From Parabacteroides distasonis (GTDB lineage Bacteria > Bacteroidota > Bacteroidia > Bacteroidales > Tannerellaceae): 64,000 nucleotides of DNA. Below the pieces are notes generated by a model that was not told the origin of the DNA, did no database searches, and worked only from the letters and a program-made list of their open reading frames with translations. The stretch's first letter is position 1. The number at the start of each line of letters is the position of its first letter. The position numbers and the translations under genes were made by a program. The DNA lies in the NCBI GenBank assembly GCA_021531385.1, contig JAFBIR010000012.1, forward strand, positions 60,592 to 124,591, given 5' to 3'. Of the stretch, positions 33,787-43,051 are shown piece by piece.

Positions 33787-36282
33787 ATGAAACATTTAGT
33801 ACTAACTTTCGGCTTGGGGATGCTTGCTTGGGCAGGTGTGCAAGCCACGGAGATCAGCCAACGTCATGCTGCCCAGTTGGCTGATCGCTTCTACAGTCAG
33901 CGTGCCGCTCAGCAGGGATTGCGCAGTGCCGGGGCTTCCGCTTTGGCCTATACCTTCCAGCAGGAGGGGACGAACGCTATCTATGTGTATAACAACGAGG
34001 CACAAGAGAGCTTTGTGCTTGTGGCGGGCGACGACCGGGTAGCCCCGATCTTAGGTTATAGCGATCAGTGCACGTTTGATTACGCCAACCTGCCGATCAA
34101 TGCGAAGGCCTTCTTCGAGCAGTATGCGCAAGAGATTGCCTCCTTGCGGGCAGATGAGGAAGAGGAAGAGGCGAAACCGATCATGACCTTCGACACGGCT
34201 GTCGAGCCGCTATTGAAGAGCAAGTGGGGGCAGCAAGATCCTTATAATCTGTACACCCCTGCGATCGAGGGGCAACAGACCCCTTCCGGCTGTGTGGCTA
34301 CGGCAATGGCGCAGGTCATGTATTATCACCAGTGGCCGGAGCGTGGCACCGGCTCGGTCTCCTACACCAGTCACAGCAGTCTGATTGCTTCCCAATCGGT
34401 TAACATTGATTTGTCAGCCGATTTCAGTCAGTCGGTTTATCAGTGGGATCAGATGACCGATACCTACGATGCCAACAGCACGGAAGCCGCTCGGAAGGCA
34501 GTGGCCAAACTGATGCAGGATTGTGGCATTGCGGTCCAGATGCAATATGGCATATATGGCAGTGGAGCGTCGAATAATTCAGCGCCCTACGCATTGGTCA
34601 ACTATTTCAACTATGACAAGGGCATACGGACACGCCATGCTTATACGATGAGCGATTCAGCCTGGGTCTATCTGCTGAAAGAGGAGCTGGATGCAAAGCG
34701 CCCCATGCTGCACATGGGTAATTTACCCACAGGAATGGGACATGCATTCGTCTGTGACGGCTACAACAAAGAGGGCTATTTCCACATCAACTGGGGATGG
34801 AATGGCGAATCAGACGGCTATTTCCTGCTGACCAACTTGGCTCCGAAAAGACACGGAGTAGGAGGCGGTGAGGATGGGGCAAATTTCAATGCCGCTCGGG
34901 TTGTGATGACAGGCATTCAGCGTCCGCAAAGTGGGGCCCCGGTAGTGATTCCTTATGAACTAACTTATGATCATCGACATTTAGAGATCAAGTCTACTGC
35001 GTATCAACTTGGGGCCATTGATGATTCGCATATTCAGATTTCGATGACTGTAGATAATAGTGGGTACGATGCCTTTTCGGGTACGGTGTATGCCATTCCC
35101 TATGATTATGAGACGGGCAAGGATTGTGGCGAGGCACAACTACTATGGACGATAGACAAATTGGAAAATACAGAATATCAAACCATTCCACCTTCGTCAG
35201 CTTCATTCTCGGTGGCAGGCTTGCCTGATGGCAGTTATCGTTTCCGCTTTGAGTCGGAGGATAAGAATGGCGTTCGTCTCCCTCTTGCGAATCCCGAGGT
35301 ACTAAACATGTTTGTTCCGTATGTGACAATTGCCGGGGGAGCGATGAGTTTTCAGAACATGTATCCCATGTCGGTGTCGCATGTAACGTTCGAATTGATT
35401 AGTAGTGAATATGAAATACCGAGTTATCTCGTTTCTGCCGACTGGACCAATACGGGCAATCAGCCTGTTTCACTGAAGACGGGCTTGACTTTCTCCTATA
35501 GAGACAATTCGGGTTTTGGGGATGAAGAGGAGCAAGAAATAGCGCATGAATCCATCTGGTTTGACGATACATTGTTCCAGCCGGGAGAAACCAAACGGAT
35601 AGGTCGCGTGTTTACTTTTGAGCCAGAAAATGAGTATCTGACCTATACGTCTAAATTTGAAGAGATAGAGCCCCAGCCCATCGTGCTCTTATCTGAGCGA
35701 CTTTTGCAATTCGTGGAAGGTAAATTGGATACGGACGGGCCGGCAGCGTTACGGGTGAAGTTGCATAATGTGGCATCAGAGCCGAGGCAAGTGCAGGTTG
35801 TGGCCAAACTGTTCCCCAAGGGAGCGCAGCAGGCGGTAGCTACTGCCGAAGGGAAGATTGAGCTTCCAGAGTCATATGGTAGGCCTTCCTTGGAGGTTTC
35901 CTATACGAAAGGCATCGGTGAGCTGACGATCTCCTTGCCCGCAGGCTTGGCGGCTGGCGATTATTATGCATTGCTCTATACGGATGAGGATGAGCCGATT
36001 AAGGTGGCAGATAGCGAGGAGAATGCCCGTATCGACTTCACGTTGGCACAAGCTACCGCTAACGAGGCAATCGCTACGGAGGCTGAGGTGGTGCGCCAAG
36101 GCAATCTGCTCTTGATTCAAGCAGCAGGCGAGGTGAAGGCTGTGCAGCTCTATGATGTGCAAGGACGGCTTTGTCTGAAGGGCGAAGTCAAGACCGTAGA
36201 TCTCAGCGCCCTGCCGACAGGCATCTATTTCCTCCACTACCAGCTGAATGGCGTAGCGAAGGTGCAGAAAGTGATCCGTTGA
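33787..36282 (+). CDS. C10-family cysteine protease with type IX secretion domain
   Basis: 831 residues from the ATG at 33787. Signal peptide MKHLVLTFGLGMLAWAGVQA; an inhibitory propeptide (about 20-130, ending in an acidic EEEEEAK stretch) resembling the Spi_C10 domain; a streptopain-like catalytic domain about 135-380 with Cys169 in TPSGCVATAMAQVMYYHQWP, His319 in GMGHAFVCDGY, and the GYFHINWGWNGESDGYF segment; then beta-sandwich domains to about 750; and a C-terminal type A sorting domain with VQLYDVQGRLCLKGEVK, VDLSALPTGIYFLHYQLNG and final KVIR. Predicted to be exported by Sec, then the type IX system, and attached to the surface or released. Related to PrtT of Porphyromonas gingivalis. 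Confidence 0.93.
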   Translation: MKHLVLTFGLGMLAWAGVQATEISQRHAAQLADRFYSQRAAQQGLRSAGASALAYTFQQEGTNAIYVYNNEAQESFVLVAGDDRVAPILGYSDQCTFDYANLPINAKAFFEQYAQEIASLRADEEEEEAKPIMTFDTAVEPLLKSKWGQQDPYNLYTPAIEGQQTPSGCVATAMAQVMYYHQWPERGTGSVSYTSHSSLIASQSVNIDLSADFSQSVYQWDQMTDTYDANSTEAARKAVAKLMQDCGIAVQMQYGIYGSGASNNSAPYALVNYFNYDKGIRTRHAYTMSDSAWVYLLKEELDAKRPMLHMGNLPTGMGHAFVCDGYNKEGYFHINWGWNGESDGYFLLTNLAPKRHGVGGGEDGANFNAARVVMTGIQRPQSGAPVVIPYELTYDHRHLEIKSTAYQLGAIDDSHIQISMTVDNSGYDAFSGTVYAIPYDYETGKDCGEAQLLWTIDKLENTEYQTIPPSSASFSVAGLPDGSYRFRFESEDKNGVRLPLANPEVLNMFVPYVTIAGGAMSFQNMYPMSVSHVTFELISSEYEIPSYLVSADWTNTGNQPVSLKTGLTFSYRDNSGFGDEEEQEIAHESIWFDDTLFQPGETKRIGRVFTFEPENEYLTYTSKFEEIEPQPIVLLSERLLQFVEGKLDTDGPAALRVKLHNVASEPRQVQVVAKLFPKGAQQAVATAEGKIELPESYGRPSLEVSYTKGIGELTISLPAGLAAGDYYALLYTDEDEPIKVADSEENARIDFTLAQATANEAIATEAEVVRQGNLLLIQAAGEVKAVQLYDVQGRLCLKGEVKTVDLSALPTGIYFLHYQLNGVAKVQKVIR

Positions 36283-36302
36283 TGTATAAATAATAAGGTG
36301 TA

Positions 36303-36333
36303 GAGACGTCGCATTGCGGCGTCTCTTTTTTTT
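36303..36333 (+). terminator. First terminator after the C10 protease gene
   Basis: GAGACGTCGC (36303-36312) with GCGGCGTCTC (36316-36325), one wobble, then eight T. Confidence 0.9.
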
Positions 36334-36344
36334 ATATTGCTTTG

Positions 36345-36384
36345 AACGGGGGTAAGGATCGGGAGATCTCAACCCCGTTTTTTT
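36345..36384 (+). terminator. Second terminator, related to that of the orphan susCD
   Basis: AACGGGG (36345-36351) with CCCCGTT (36373-36379), enclosing GGATC/GATCT, then seven T. The centre GGATCGGGAGATCTCA is the same as at 32481-32496. Confidence 0.75.
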
Positions 36385-36641
36385 GTTGCTTTCTGAGCCG
36401 GTATATATTAAAAATATTATATATTTGCACCGTAGATGTGAATCATCTATTATTAACTTCGGGAAAGCAGCTGATTGGGTTATAGTGTCGTTTTCGTCTT
36501 AAACAGGATTATTGCTATGAAAAACCAGTTTTAGAAATGTAATACCATTGAAATGGATACGTCATGCCGCTGATCTACCTTTGCTCCCAAAATTTAATAA
36601 TAGACAGAACAGTTAGTTTAACTATTTTAAAATTCAATGTT
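36385..36641 (+). promoter_or_regulatory. Leader region of the second polysaccharide locus
   Basis: Two -7 candidates, TATATTTG at 36420-36427 and TACCTTTG at 36576-36583, the second 59 nt before the susC ATG; neither has a well-spaced TTTG. Between them lie a short GATG/CATC stem-loop and a five-codon frame, MKNQF, at about 36517, without known function. No hybrid two-component, ECF sigma or other regulator gene is present in the neighbourhood. Confidence 0.5.
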
Positions 36642-39600
36642 ATGAGTCAATGTAAACACTCATTTTCAAGGATTCTGCTCATAGTTCCGCTCATGGGAAT
36701 TTCAGGAGTCGCTTTTGCCGCAGGATCGGGTAATGACGCTTTGACGAATAAGTTACCCCTCGTGAAAAAAGATGTTGCTGCGTTCTTGAACGCACGGCAG
36801 CAAATAAGTAAGGTGACCGGTAAGGTGGTAGATACGAAAGGAGAGCCAATTATTGGTGCGAATGTGGTCGTGAAAGGTACTACAAATGGTACGATTACCG
36901 ACTTTGATGGTAACTTCTCGATAGAGGCTCCCGCCAATGCGGTGTTGTTAGTTTCTTACATCGGTTATGTGCAGCAGGAGGTACCCGTCAATAATCGTAC
37001 CTCTTTGCAAATCACGATTAAAGAGGATACACAGAATCTCGAAGAGGTCGTTGTCGTAGGTTATGGTTCGCAAAAGAAGGTGAACTTGACCGGAGCTGTG
37101 GAGCAGGTGACGAGTGATGTATTCGAGGGTCGTCCGACGGCGAATGCTACCCAGATGTTGGAGGGTGTCGTTCCGAACTTGAACATCTCTCTGGCCGATG
37201 GTAAGCCGGGCCGTACGGCTGATTTCAATGTGCGTGGTGCCGGATCTATCAATGGTGGTAGCGCTTTGGTGTTGATCGATGGTGTAGAGGGTGATCCCTC
37301 CATGTTGAATCCGGATGATATCGAGAGCGTTTCTGTCTTGAAGGATGCCGCTGCTTCCGCTATTTATGGTGCGCGTGCGCCGTTCGGCGTCGTTTTGATC
37401 ACGACGAAGAACGCAAAGGAGGGCAAGCCGCAGGTGGTTTATTCATCCAGCTACAACTTCCAGTCTCCGCAGAATGTGCCTGACGTGGTTTCCGATGGTT
37501 ATGTATGGGCACAGCACTTCTACGATGCTTATTATGGTTTTAACCAATCCAACCCTTCCGGTATCAACAAGACGCAGCAGTTCTCTGTCGCTTGGTTGGA
37601 GGAGTACAAGCGTCGCCACGAGACGGGTGACTTTGGTACGGTGATCTCCGACGGTTCTATTGGTACGAAGGGACGCTATGTCTATTATCCGGAAGGCACT
37701 GACTGGTATGACCTGCTGTATAAGGATCATACCTTCAGCCACAACCAGAATCTCTCCATCTCCGGTTCTGATGGTAAGTTCGACTATTACCTCTCCGGTC
37801 GTTTCTACAAATACAACGGTCTCTTTGATAACGATACGCAGACCGATAAGTATAAGACCTACAACATGCGTTTCAAGGGTGGTTATCAAGCTACGCCTTG
37901 GTTGAAGATCAGCAACAACTTTGAGTTCTCTCAGAATAAATACTATAACCCGATCACCTATTCAGAGGGTTCTGGTGTGATCTGGCGTAACATCGCCGAT
38001 GAGGGACACCCCTCTTCACCGATGTTCAACCCGGATGGCACGTTGACCTATTGCGCCGTTTATACAGTAGGTGATTTGCTTTACGGTAAGAGTGGTATGA
38101 CGACCACGAATGAGGTATTCAAGAATACGGCCTCTTTCAATGCGAAGTTCTTGAACGACCGCTTGCGGGTGAACGGTGACTTCACCTACAAGAAGACCAC
38201 CTACGACCGCACGAAGAAACAGGTGCGTTCCCCGTACGCTCGCTCGGTAGATGCCAACGGCGAGAGCATCATTGAGTATATCTCCGGTACACGCTCTAAC
38301 CTGGCAGAGAGCAAACGAAGCACCAGCTATATCGCTACGAACCTCTATGCGGAGTTTGAGGATACCTTAAATGAGGTACACAACTTCAAGGTGATGGGTG
38401 GTTGGAACTACGAGAAATCACAAGCGAAAGAGATCTACGGTTACAACGATGATTTGCTTACGGAGGATGTGGAGAACATCAACTTGGCTTTGGGTACGGA
38501 CAACCGTAAGATCACCTCTTCTTGGAACGCTTACCAGTTTGGTGGTGCTTTCTTCCGTTTGAATTATGATTTCGACAATCGTTACCTCTTGGAGGTGAAT
38601 GGTCGTTACGATGGTTCTTCTCGTTTCCCTGAGAATGAGCGTTGGGCGTTCTTCCCCTCTGCCTCAGCCGGTTGGCGTATCTCTGAGGAGCCTTGGTTCA
38701 ACGTGGAGTCCAAATACGTCTCTAATGCGAAGTTGCGCTTCTCTTGGGGTTCACTGGGTAACGCCGCAGGTTTGAGCAACTATCAATATAAGCAAACTTT
38801 GGGTATCTCGACCTCCAGCTTTATCTTGAACGGTTTGCGCCAGAACTACATGTCCTCACCCGCCGCTCTGCCTGGTAGCTTGACTTGGGAGACGGCTACG
38901 ACTTGGGACGTAGGTGCTGACTTAGGCTTCTTCGACAACCGCTTGACGGCCAGTGGCGACTACTACATCCGTAAGACGACGGATATGATCGTGAAGGGTC
39001 CGACGGTTCCCGATGTATTTGGAGCCGATTCACCGAAGGGTAACTATGCTGACATGACCACCCGTGGTTTCGAGATCTCTTTGGAGTGGCATGATCGTTT
39101 CGATTTGGCCGGAAAGCCATTTAATTATAGTATTAAGGCCACTTTGTCTGACTACTACTCTGTGATCGACAAGTTCAACAATGCGAATAAGACGCTTTCG
39201 ACGAATGCTAACCAGTCTTTGGCGGGCAACTACTACGAGGGCATGCGCATCGGTGAGTTGTGGGGCTATGTTTCCAATGGTTTGTGGCAGGATCAGGCCA
39301 GCATCGATGCGGCTGAGGCAGGTGCCGTTGCAGCCGGTCAGAAGTATTATAACCCGTTGATGCAGACCTCAAAGACCTACAAGCTCTATCCGGGTGACGT
39401 GAAGTTTGAGGACTTGAATGGCAATGGCTATATTGATCGTGGCAAGAATACGGTGGATGATCCGGGTGACCGCAAGATCATCGGTAACGAGGAGCCGCGC
39501 TACATCTACAGCTTCACGCTCTCCGGTGACTGGAATAACATCTGGTTCAACGCTTTCTTCCAGGGTGTGGGTAAACAGGATTGGTATCCTTCTAACGAGG

Positions 39601-40031
39601 CTTCCGTATTCTGGGGCCAGTACAACCGTCCGTACAACCAGATGCCGACTTGGCATGTGGATAATTACTGGACACCGGAGAACCCGGATGCCTACATGCC
39701 GCGTTACGCCGGTTATTATCGTCCGTTCTACAGCGGTCATCAGAATGCCAACACACGTTATTTGCAGAATGTGGCCTACCTGCGTTTGAAGAACTTGCAG
39801 ATTGGTTACAACTTGCCGACGGAATGGACCAAGAAGGCGCACTTGAGCAAGGTGGGAGTCTATCTCTCTTGCGAGAACCTCTTCACCTGGTCTCCGCTTT
39901 ACAAGCGCACAAAGGACATCAACGTGTCCAACATTGGTGTATCTGATCCCGACCTGACGACCGGTAGTGGTGATGGTTACAACTATCCGATGATGAAGTC
40001 TATCAGCTTAGGTCTTAACGTAACATTCTAA
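36642..40031 (+). CDS. SusC-family TonB-dependent transporter of the oxidative glycan locus
   Basis: 1129 residues from the ATG at 36642; an in-frame ATG at 36564 lies upstream of the second -7 box. Signal sequence MSQCKHSFSRILLIVPLMGISGVAFA, a short spacer, carboxypeptidase-regulatory-like domain (KVTGKVVDTKGEPIIGANVVVKGTTNGTITDFDGNFSI) about 57-130, TonB box NLEEVVVVGYG, plug with SVLKDAAASAIYGARAPFGVVLITTK, and a barrel ending SLGLNVTF. No STN domain. First gene of an operon with susD and an exported phosphoesterase-fold enzyme; imports the glycan or glycoside handled by the enzymes downstream. Confidence 0.95.
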   Translation: MSQCKHSFSRILLIVPLMGISGVAFAAGSGNDALTNKLPLVKKDVAAFLNARQQISKVTGKVVDTKGEPIIGANVVVKGTTNGTITDFDGNFSIEAPANAVLLVSYIGYVQQEVPVNNRTSLQITIKEDTQNLEEVVVVGYGSQKKVNLTGAVEQVTSDVFEGRPTANATQMLEGVVPNLNISLADGKPGRTADFNVRGAGSINGGSALVLIDGVEGDPSMLNPDDIESVSVLKDAAASAIYGARAPFGVVLITTKNAKEGKPQVVYSSSYNFQSPQNVPDVVSDGYVWAQHFYDAYYGFNQSNPSGINKTQQFSVAWLEEYKRRHETGDFGTVISDGSIGTKGRYVYYPEGTDWYDLLYKDHTFSHNQNLSISGSDGKFDYYLSGRFYKYNGLFDNDTQTDKYKTYNMRFKGGYQATPWLKISNNFEFSQNKYYNPITYSEGSGVIWRNIADEGHPSSPMFNPDGTLTYCAVYTVGDLLYGKSGMTTTNEVFKNTASFNAKFLNDRLRVNGDFTYKKTTYDRTKKQVRSPYARSVDANGESIIEYISGTRSNLAESKRSTSYIATNLYAEFEDTLNEVHNFKVMGGWNYEKSQAKEIYGYNDDLLTEDVENINLALGTDNRKITSSWNAYQFGGAFFRLNYDFDNRYLLEVNGRYDGSSRFPENERWAFFPSASAGWRISEEPWFNVESKYVSNAKLRFSWGSLGNAAGLSNYQYKQTLGISTSSFILNGLRQNYMSSPAALPGSLTWETATTWDVGADLGFFDNRLTASGDYYIRKTTDMIVKGPTVPDVFGADSPKGNYADMTTRGFEISLEWHDRFDLAGKPFNYSIKATLSDYYSVIDKFNNANKTLSTNANQSLAGNYYEGMRIGELWGYVSNGLWQDQASIDAAEAGAVAAGQKYYNPLMQTSKTYKLYPGDVKFEDLNGNGYIDRGKNTVDDPGDRKIIGNEEPRYIYSFTLSGDWNNIWFNAFFQGVGKQDWYPSNEASVFWGQYNRPYNQMPTWHVDNYWTPENPDAYMPRYAGYYRPFYSGHQNANTRYLQNVAYLRLKNLQIGYNLPTEWTKKAHLSKVGVYLSCENLFTWSPLYKRTKDINVSNIGVSDPDLTTGSGDGYNYPMMKSISLGLNVTF

Positions 40032-40052
40032 TCATTCAAAGCTAATTCAGAT

Positions 40053-41885
40053 ATGAAAAAGAAATATATCATTTTAGGCGCATTATTCGCCTTGGGTGCA
40101 GGCTTTACCGCTTGTGACATGGACGAGGAACCGCAGTCGTCGGCTTCCGTAGATATGGTGTTCAGCGCCGAGAAGGGTTTGCAAACCTATGCGTACTCCT
40201 TCTATAATGTATTGCCTTCGCGTGCCTCTGCAAGTCATCGTAGCGAAACGCTCGATTATGGTGTGAAGAACTCTTTGAGTGGCATGGAGGTAGGTGCCTA
40301 CACGGTTAACTCAGCTACCAGCTGGAGCTGGAGTGACCTGCGTAACATCAACTTCTTCTTGGAGAACAACAATAATGAGCAGGTGAGCGAGGGTATCCGC
40401 AATAATTACAACGGTATCGCACGCCTTTTCCGTGCCCGTTTCTATTTCGATAAGTTGGTGACGTATGGTCCTGTGCCCTGGATCGACAAGGTGTTCAACG
40501 ATGCGGAGGATCCCGACCTCTATAACTCGCAGGACAGTCGCGACGTGATCATCGGTCATATCATCGATGACTTGGACTATGCTTACCAGCATATCACCCA
40601 GAGTGATGCAACACTGAACTCCACGATCGTCAACAAGTGGACGGCTGCGGCTTTCAAGTCACGTGTTTGCCTGTTCGAGGCCGCTTGGCGTAAGTATCAT
40701 GCGAACGACGAGTTAGACGTGGCTCGCACAGGTTGCTCACAGTACTCTGCGGAGCAACTCTATCAGTTGGCTGCCGCTGCTGCTCGTGAGGTGATGGACA
40801 AGGGTCCGTATAAGTTGCATACCGGCACACCCTACAGCGAGGGACGTGGCGCTTATCGTGATCTTTTTATTTCCGACAACACGGTGACCACCGAGGTGAT
40901 GTTCGCCATCGCTACGGACAAGACACTCGGTATGGGTCAGGCCAACTGGTGGTACAACTCCTCAACTTACGGTCCTCACCTCTGTATGAGTCGTAAGTTC
41001 ATGAATACCTACTTGAATATCGACGGTACGCCCTATAGCGACAAGCATGCGGATGGTAGTTACAAAACTTTCGTAGAGGATTGCACGGGCCGTGACCTCC
41101 GTTTCAACCAGACGGTGCGTGGTGCGGACTACACCCGTAAGGATGCTTCCGGTGCGTATGTGGCTACACCTGCTAACTTCCAAGGACACTCCTTGACAGG
41201 TTACCAGTTCACGAAGTGGGTGATGGATGACGTGGCTTACGACGATGGTGAGAACAACGACAACGACCAACCACTGATGCGCTATGCTGAGGTACTGTTG
41301 AACTATGCCGAGGCACAGGCTGAGTTGGGTAAGCTGACGGATGCCGAGTGGGCTGAGACGATCGGTGCCTTGCGTGCTCGTGCAGGCATCACGGGTGGTA
41401 CGGCGCAAACAGGTACGTTGACCACGAAGCCGACCTCCGCGGAGCCTTACATCGCCGCTTACTATCCTGGTGTCTCCAATCCGGTTGTGCTGGAGGTACG
41501 TCGTGAGCGTGAGATCGAGTTGGCCTTGGAGGGCCTGCGTCTGAACGACTTGAAGCGTTGGAACGCTTGCGACCTTTGGGTGAACGATCCCTGGCAGGGT
41601 GTCTTGATTCCTGCGTTGAATGCGCCGTTGGATATGAATGGCGACGGTACGTATGACGCTTACTTCTATGATACGGACAAGATTGCTGACGAGACTTACG
41701 CCTCAATCGGTGTCTATGTCGGAACGGGTAAGAACAACGTGCTGAACGTAGAGAAGGTGAACGGTGGTTACTTGATGAAGTATAACTATGCAGGTCGTCA
41801 ATGGCCGGCACGTCAGTATCTCTATCCGGTGCCTGAGGTGGTGATCCAGTTCAATCCGAACTTGAAGCAGAATCCAGGCTGGTAA
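40053..41885 (+). CDS. SusD-family lipoprotein of the oxidative glycan locus
   Basis: 610 residues, lipobox GFTAC (Cys about 20) followed by DMDEEPQS, acidic as expected for surface export of Bacteroidota lipoproteins. RagB/SusD pattern: RNNYNGIARLFRARFYFDKLVTYGPVPWIDKVF, TAAAFKSRVCLFEAAWRKYH and C-terminal LMRYAEVLLNYAEAQAELG, EVRREREIELALEGLRLNDLKRWNAC. Longer than the orphan SusD (500), typical of the larger SusD subgroup. Starts 22 nt after susC. Confidence 0.95.
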   Translation: MKKKYIILGALFALGAGFTACDMDEEPQSSASVDMVFSAEKGLQTYAYSFYNVLPSRASASHRSETLDYGVKNSLSGMEVGAYTVNSATSWSWSDLRNINFFLENNNNEQVSEGIRNNYNGIARLFRARFYFDKLVTYGPVPWIDKVFNDAEDPDLYNSQDSRDVIIGHIIDDLDYAYQHITQSDATLNSTIVNKWTAAAFKSRVCLFEAAWRKYHANDELDVARTGCSQYSAEQLYQLAAAAAREVMDKGPYKLHTGTPYSEGRGAYRDLFISDNTVTTEVMFAIATDKTLGMGQANWWYNSSTYGPHLCMSRKFMNTYLNIDGTPYSDKHADGSYKTFVEDCTGRDLRFNQTVRGADYTRKDASGAYVATPANFQGHSLTGYQFTKWVMDDVAYDDGENNDNDQPLMRYAEVLLNYAEAQAELGKLTDAEWAETIGALRARAGITGGTAQTGTLTTKPTSAEPYIAAYYPGVSNPVVLEVRREREIELALEGLRLNDLKRWNACDLWVNDPWQGVLIPALNAPLDMNGDGTYDAYFYDTDKIADETYASIGVYVGTGKNNVLNVEKVNGGYLMKYNYAGRQWPARQYLYPVPEVVIQFNPNLKQNPGW

Positions 41886-41915
41886 ATTACTGAATTTTAA
41901 ATAGATCAAATCTGT

Positions 41916-41955
41916 GTTATGGCTTGCGGCTGCATGGTGCGCCGTAGGCCATAAC
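41916..41955 (+). other. 15-bp intra-operon hairpin
   Basis: GTTATGGCTTGCGGC (41916-41930) pairs with GCCGTAGGCCATAAC (41941-41955) with two wobbles, 10-nt loop, no T run. Lies in the gap between susD and the next gene; could stabilise the upstream mRNA or be a processing site (inference). Confidence 0.7.
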
Positions 41956-41974
41956 CTATAAAATCAACTGCTCA

Positions 41975-42892
41975 ATGAAGAAAATTATTTATTCCTTTTT
42001 ATGCTTGCTTTGTGCGCTAAGTTTGAGTGCGGCGGAGCAGATGATCATCGGTACGTATAACATTCGCAATGCGAATAAGGGTGACTCCATCAATGGCAAT
42101 GGCTGGGGACAGCGTAGCCCCTACATCGCCCAATTGGTCCAATTCCATGGCTTTGATATTTTTGGTACGCAAGAGGGTAAATACCATCAATTGCAAGACT
42201 TGAAACGTATGATGCCGGGCTATGACTACATCGGCGTAGGGCGTGACGATGGCAAGCAGGGTGGTGAGTATTCCGCCATCTTCTACCGTACGGAGAAGTT
42301 CGAGGTGCTCGATCATGGCGATTTCTGGCTCTCCACGGAGACAGATCATCCCAATAAGGGGTGGGATGCCGCTTTGCCGCGTATCTGTAGCTGGGGTAAG
42401 TTCCGTGATAAGGAGACCGGTTTCACCTTCCTGTTCTTCAACCTCCACATGGATCATATCGGCGTGCAGGCACGTGCGGAGAGTGCGAAGCTGATCTTGA
42501 AGAAGGTGAAGGAGTTCCCCGAGCATCTTCCCGCTATCTTGACCGGCGATTTCAACGTGGATCAGAACAATGAGTCCTACACGCTGCTGGATCAATCCGG
42601 CATCATGCGTGATTCCTACCAGATCGCTGAGTTCCGTTATGCGCCGAATGGTACCTTCAATAGCTTTCATCCGGATCGTTTCACCGAGAGCCGTATCGAC
42701 CACCTCTTCCTGACCAAGGAGTTCAAGGTTAAGCGTTATGGCATCTTGACCGATACCTATCGGACAAAAAAACAGGAGAAGACCGAGAAAGAGCAGGATG
42801 CCAATTTCCCCAAAGAGGTGTCAATGGAGAAATACGAAGCCCGTGTCCCTTCTGATCATTTCCCGGTGATGATTGAAGTAATCATTCCCTAA
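41975..42892 (+). CDS. Exported endonuclease/exonuclease/phosphatase-fold enzyme
   Basis: 305 residues with signal peptide MKKIIYSFLCLLCALSLSAA. The EEP fold is complete: MIIGTYNIRNAN (Asn), DIFGTQEGKYHQLQ (metal Glu), YSAIFYR, FFNLHMDHIGVQAR (catalytic His), AILTGDFNVDQN (Asp/Asn) and VPSDHFPVMIEV (final Asp-His pair). Export to the periplasm makes a DNase role less likely; in polysaccharide loci such proteins are thought to act on phosphorylated or other substituted sugars, but the substrate is not known. Part of the susCD operon, 89 nt after susD, with a hairpin in the gap. Confidence 0.88.
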   Translation: MKKIIYSFLCLLCALSLSAAEQMIIGTYNIRNANKGDSINGNGWGQRSPYIAQLVQFHGFDIFGTQEGKYHQLQDLKRMMPGYDYIGVGRDDGKQGGEYSAIFYRTEKFEVLDHGDFWLSTETDHPNKGWDAALPRICSWGKFRDKETGFTFLFFNLHMDHIGVQARAESAKLILKKVKEFPEHLPAILTGDFNVDQNNESYTLLDQSGIMRDSYQIAEFRYAPNGTFNSFHPDRFTESRIDHLFLTKEFKVKRYGILTDTYRTKKQEKTEKEQDANFPKEVSMEKYEARVPSDHFPVMIEVIIP

Positions 42893-42903
42893 TTTATAAG
42901 GAA

Positions 42904-43029
42904 TTTACTACACGGTGTAGTAGAGGCCGCGCAGTCCGCGACAGCTTTACTACATGGTGTAGTAAGGTCCGCGCAAGCCGCGACGGGTTTACTACATGGT
43001 GTAGTAAGAGGCGCGCAACTCGCGGAGCG
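42904..43029. repeat. Tandem repeat, 3 x 42 bp, palindromic
   Basis: Three units at 42904-42945, 42946-42987 and 42988-43029. Each begins with the near-perfect palindrome TTTACTACAYGGTGTAGTA (8-bp stem, 3-nt loop) and continues with a GC-rich half containing CCGCGCA...CGCG. Lies between the convergent phosphoesterase-fold gene and trmD; no other terminator is present there, so the hairpins may end transcription from both sides. Confidence 0.9.
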
Positions 43030-43051
43030 ATTTTATTTATGTGGAGGCAAT

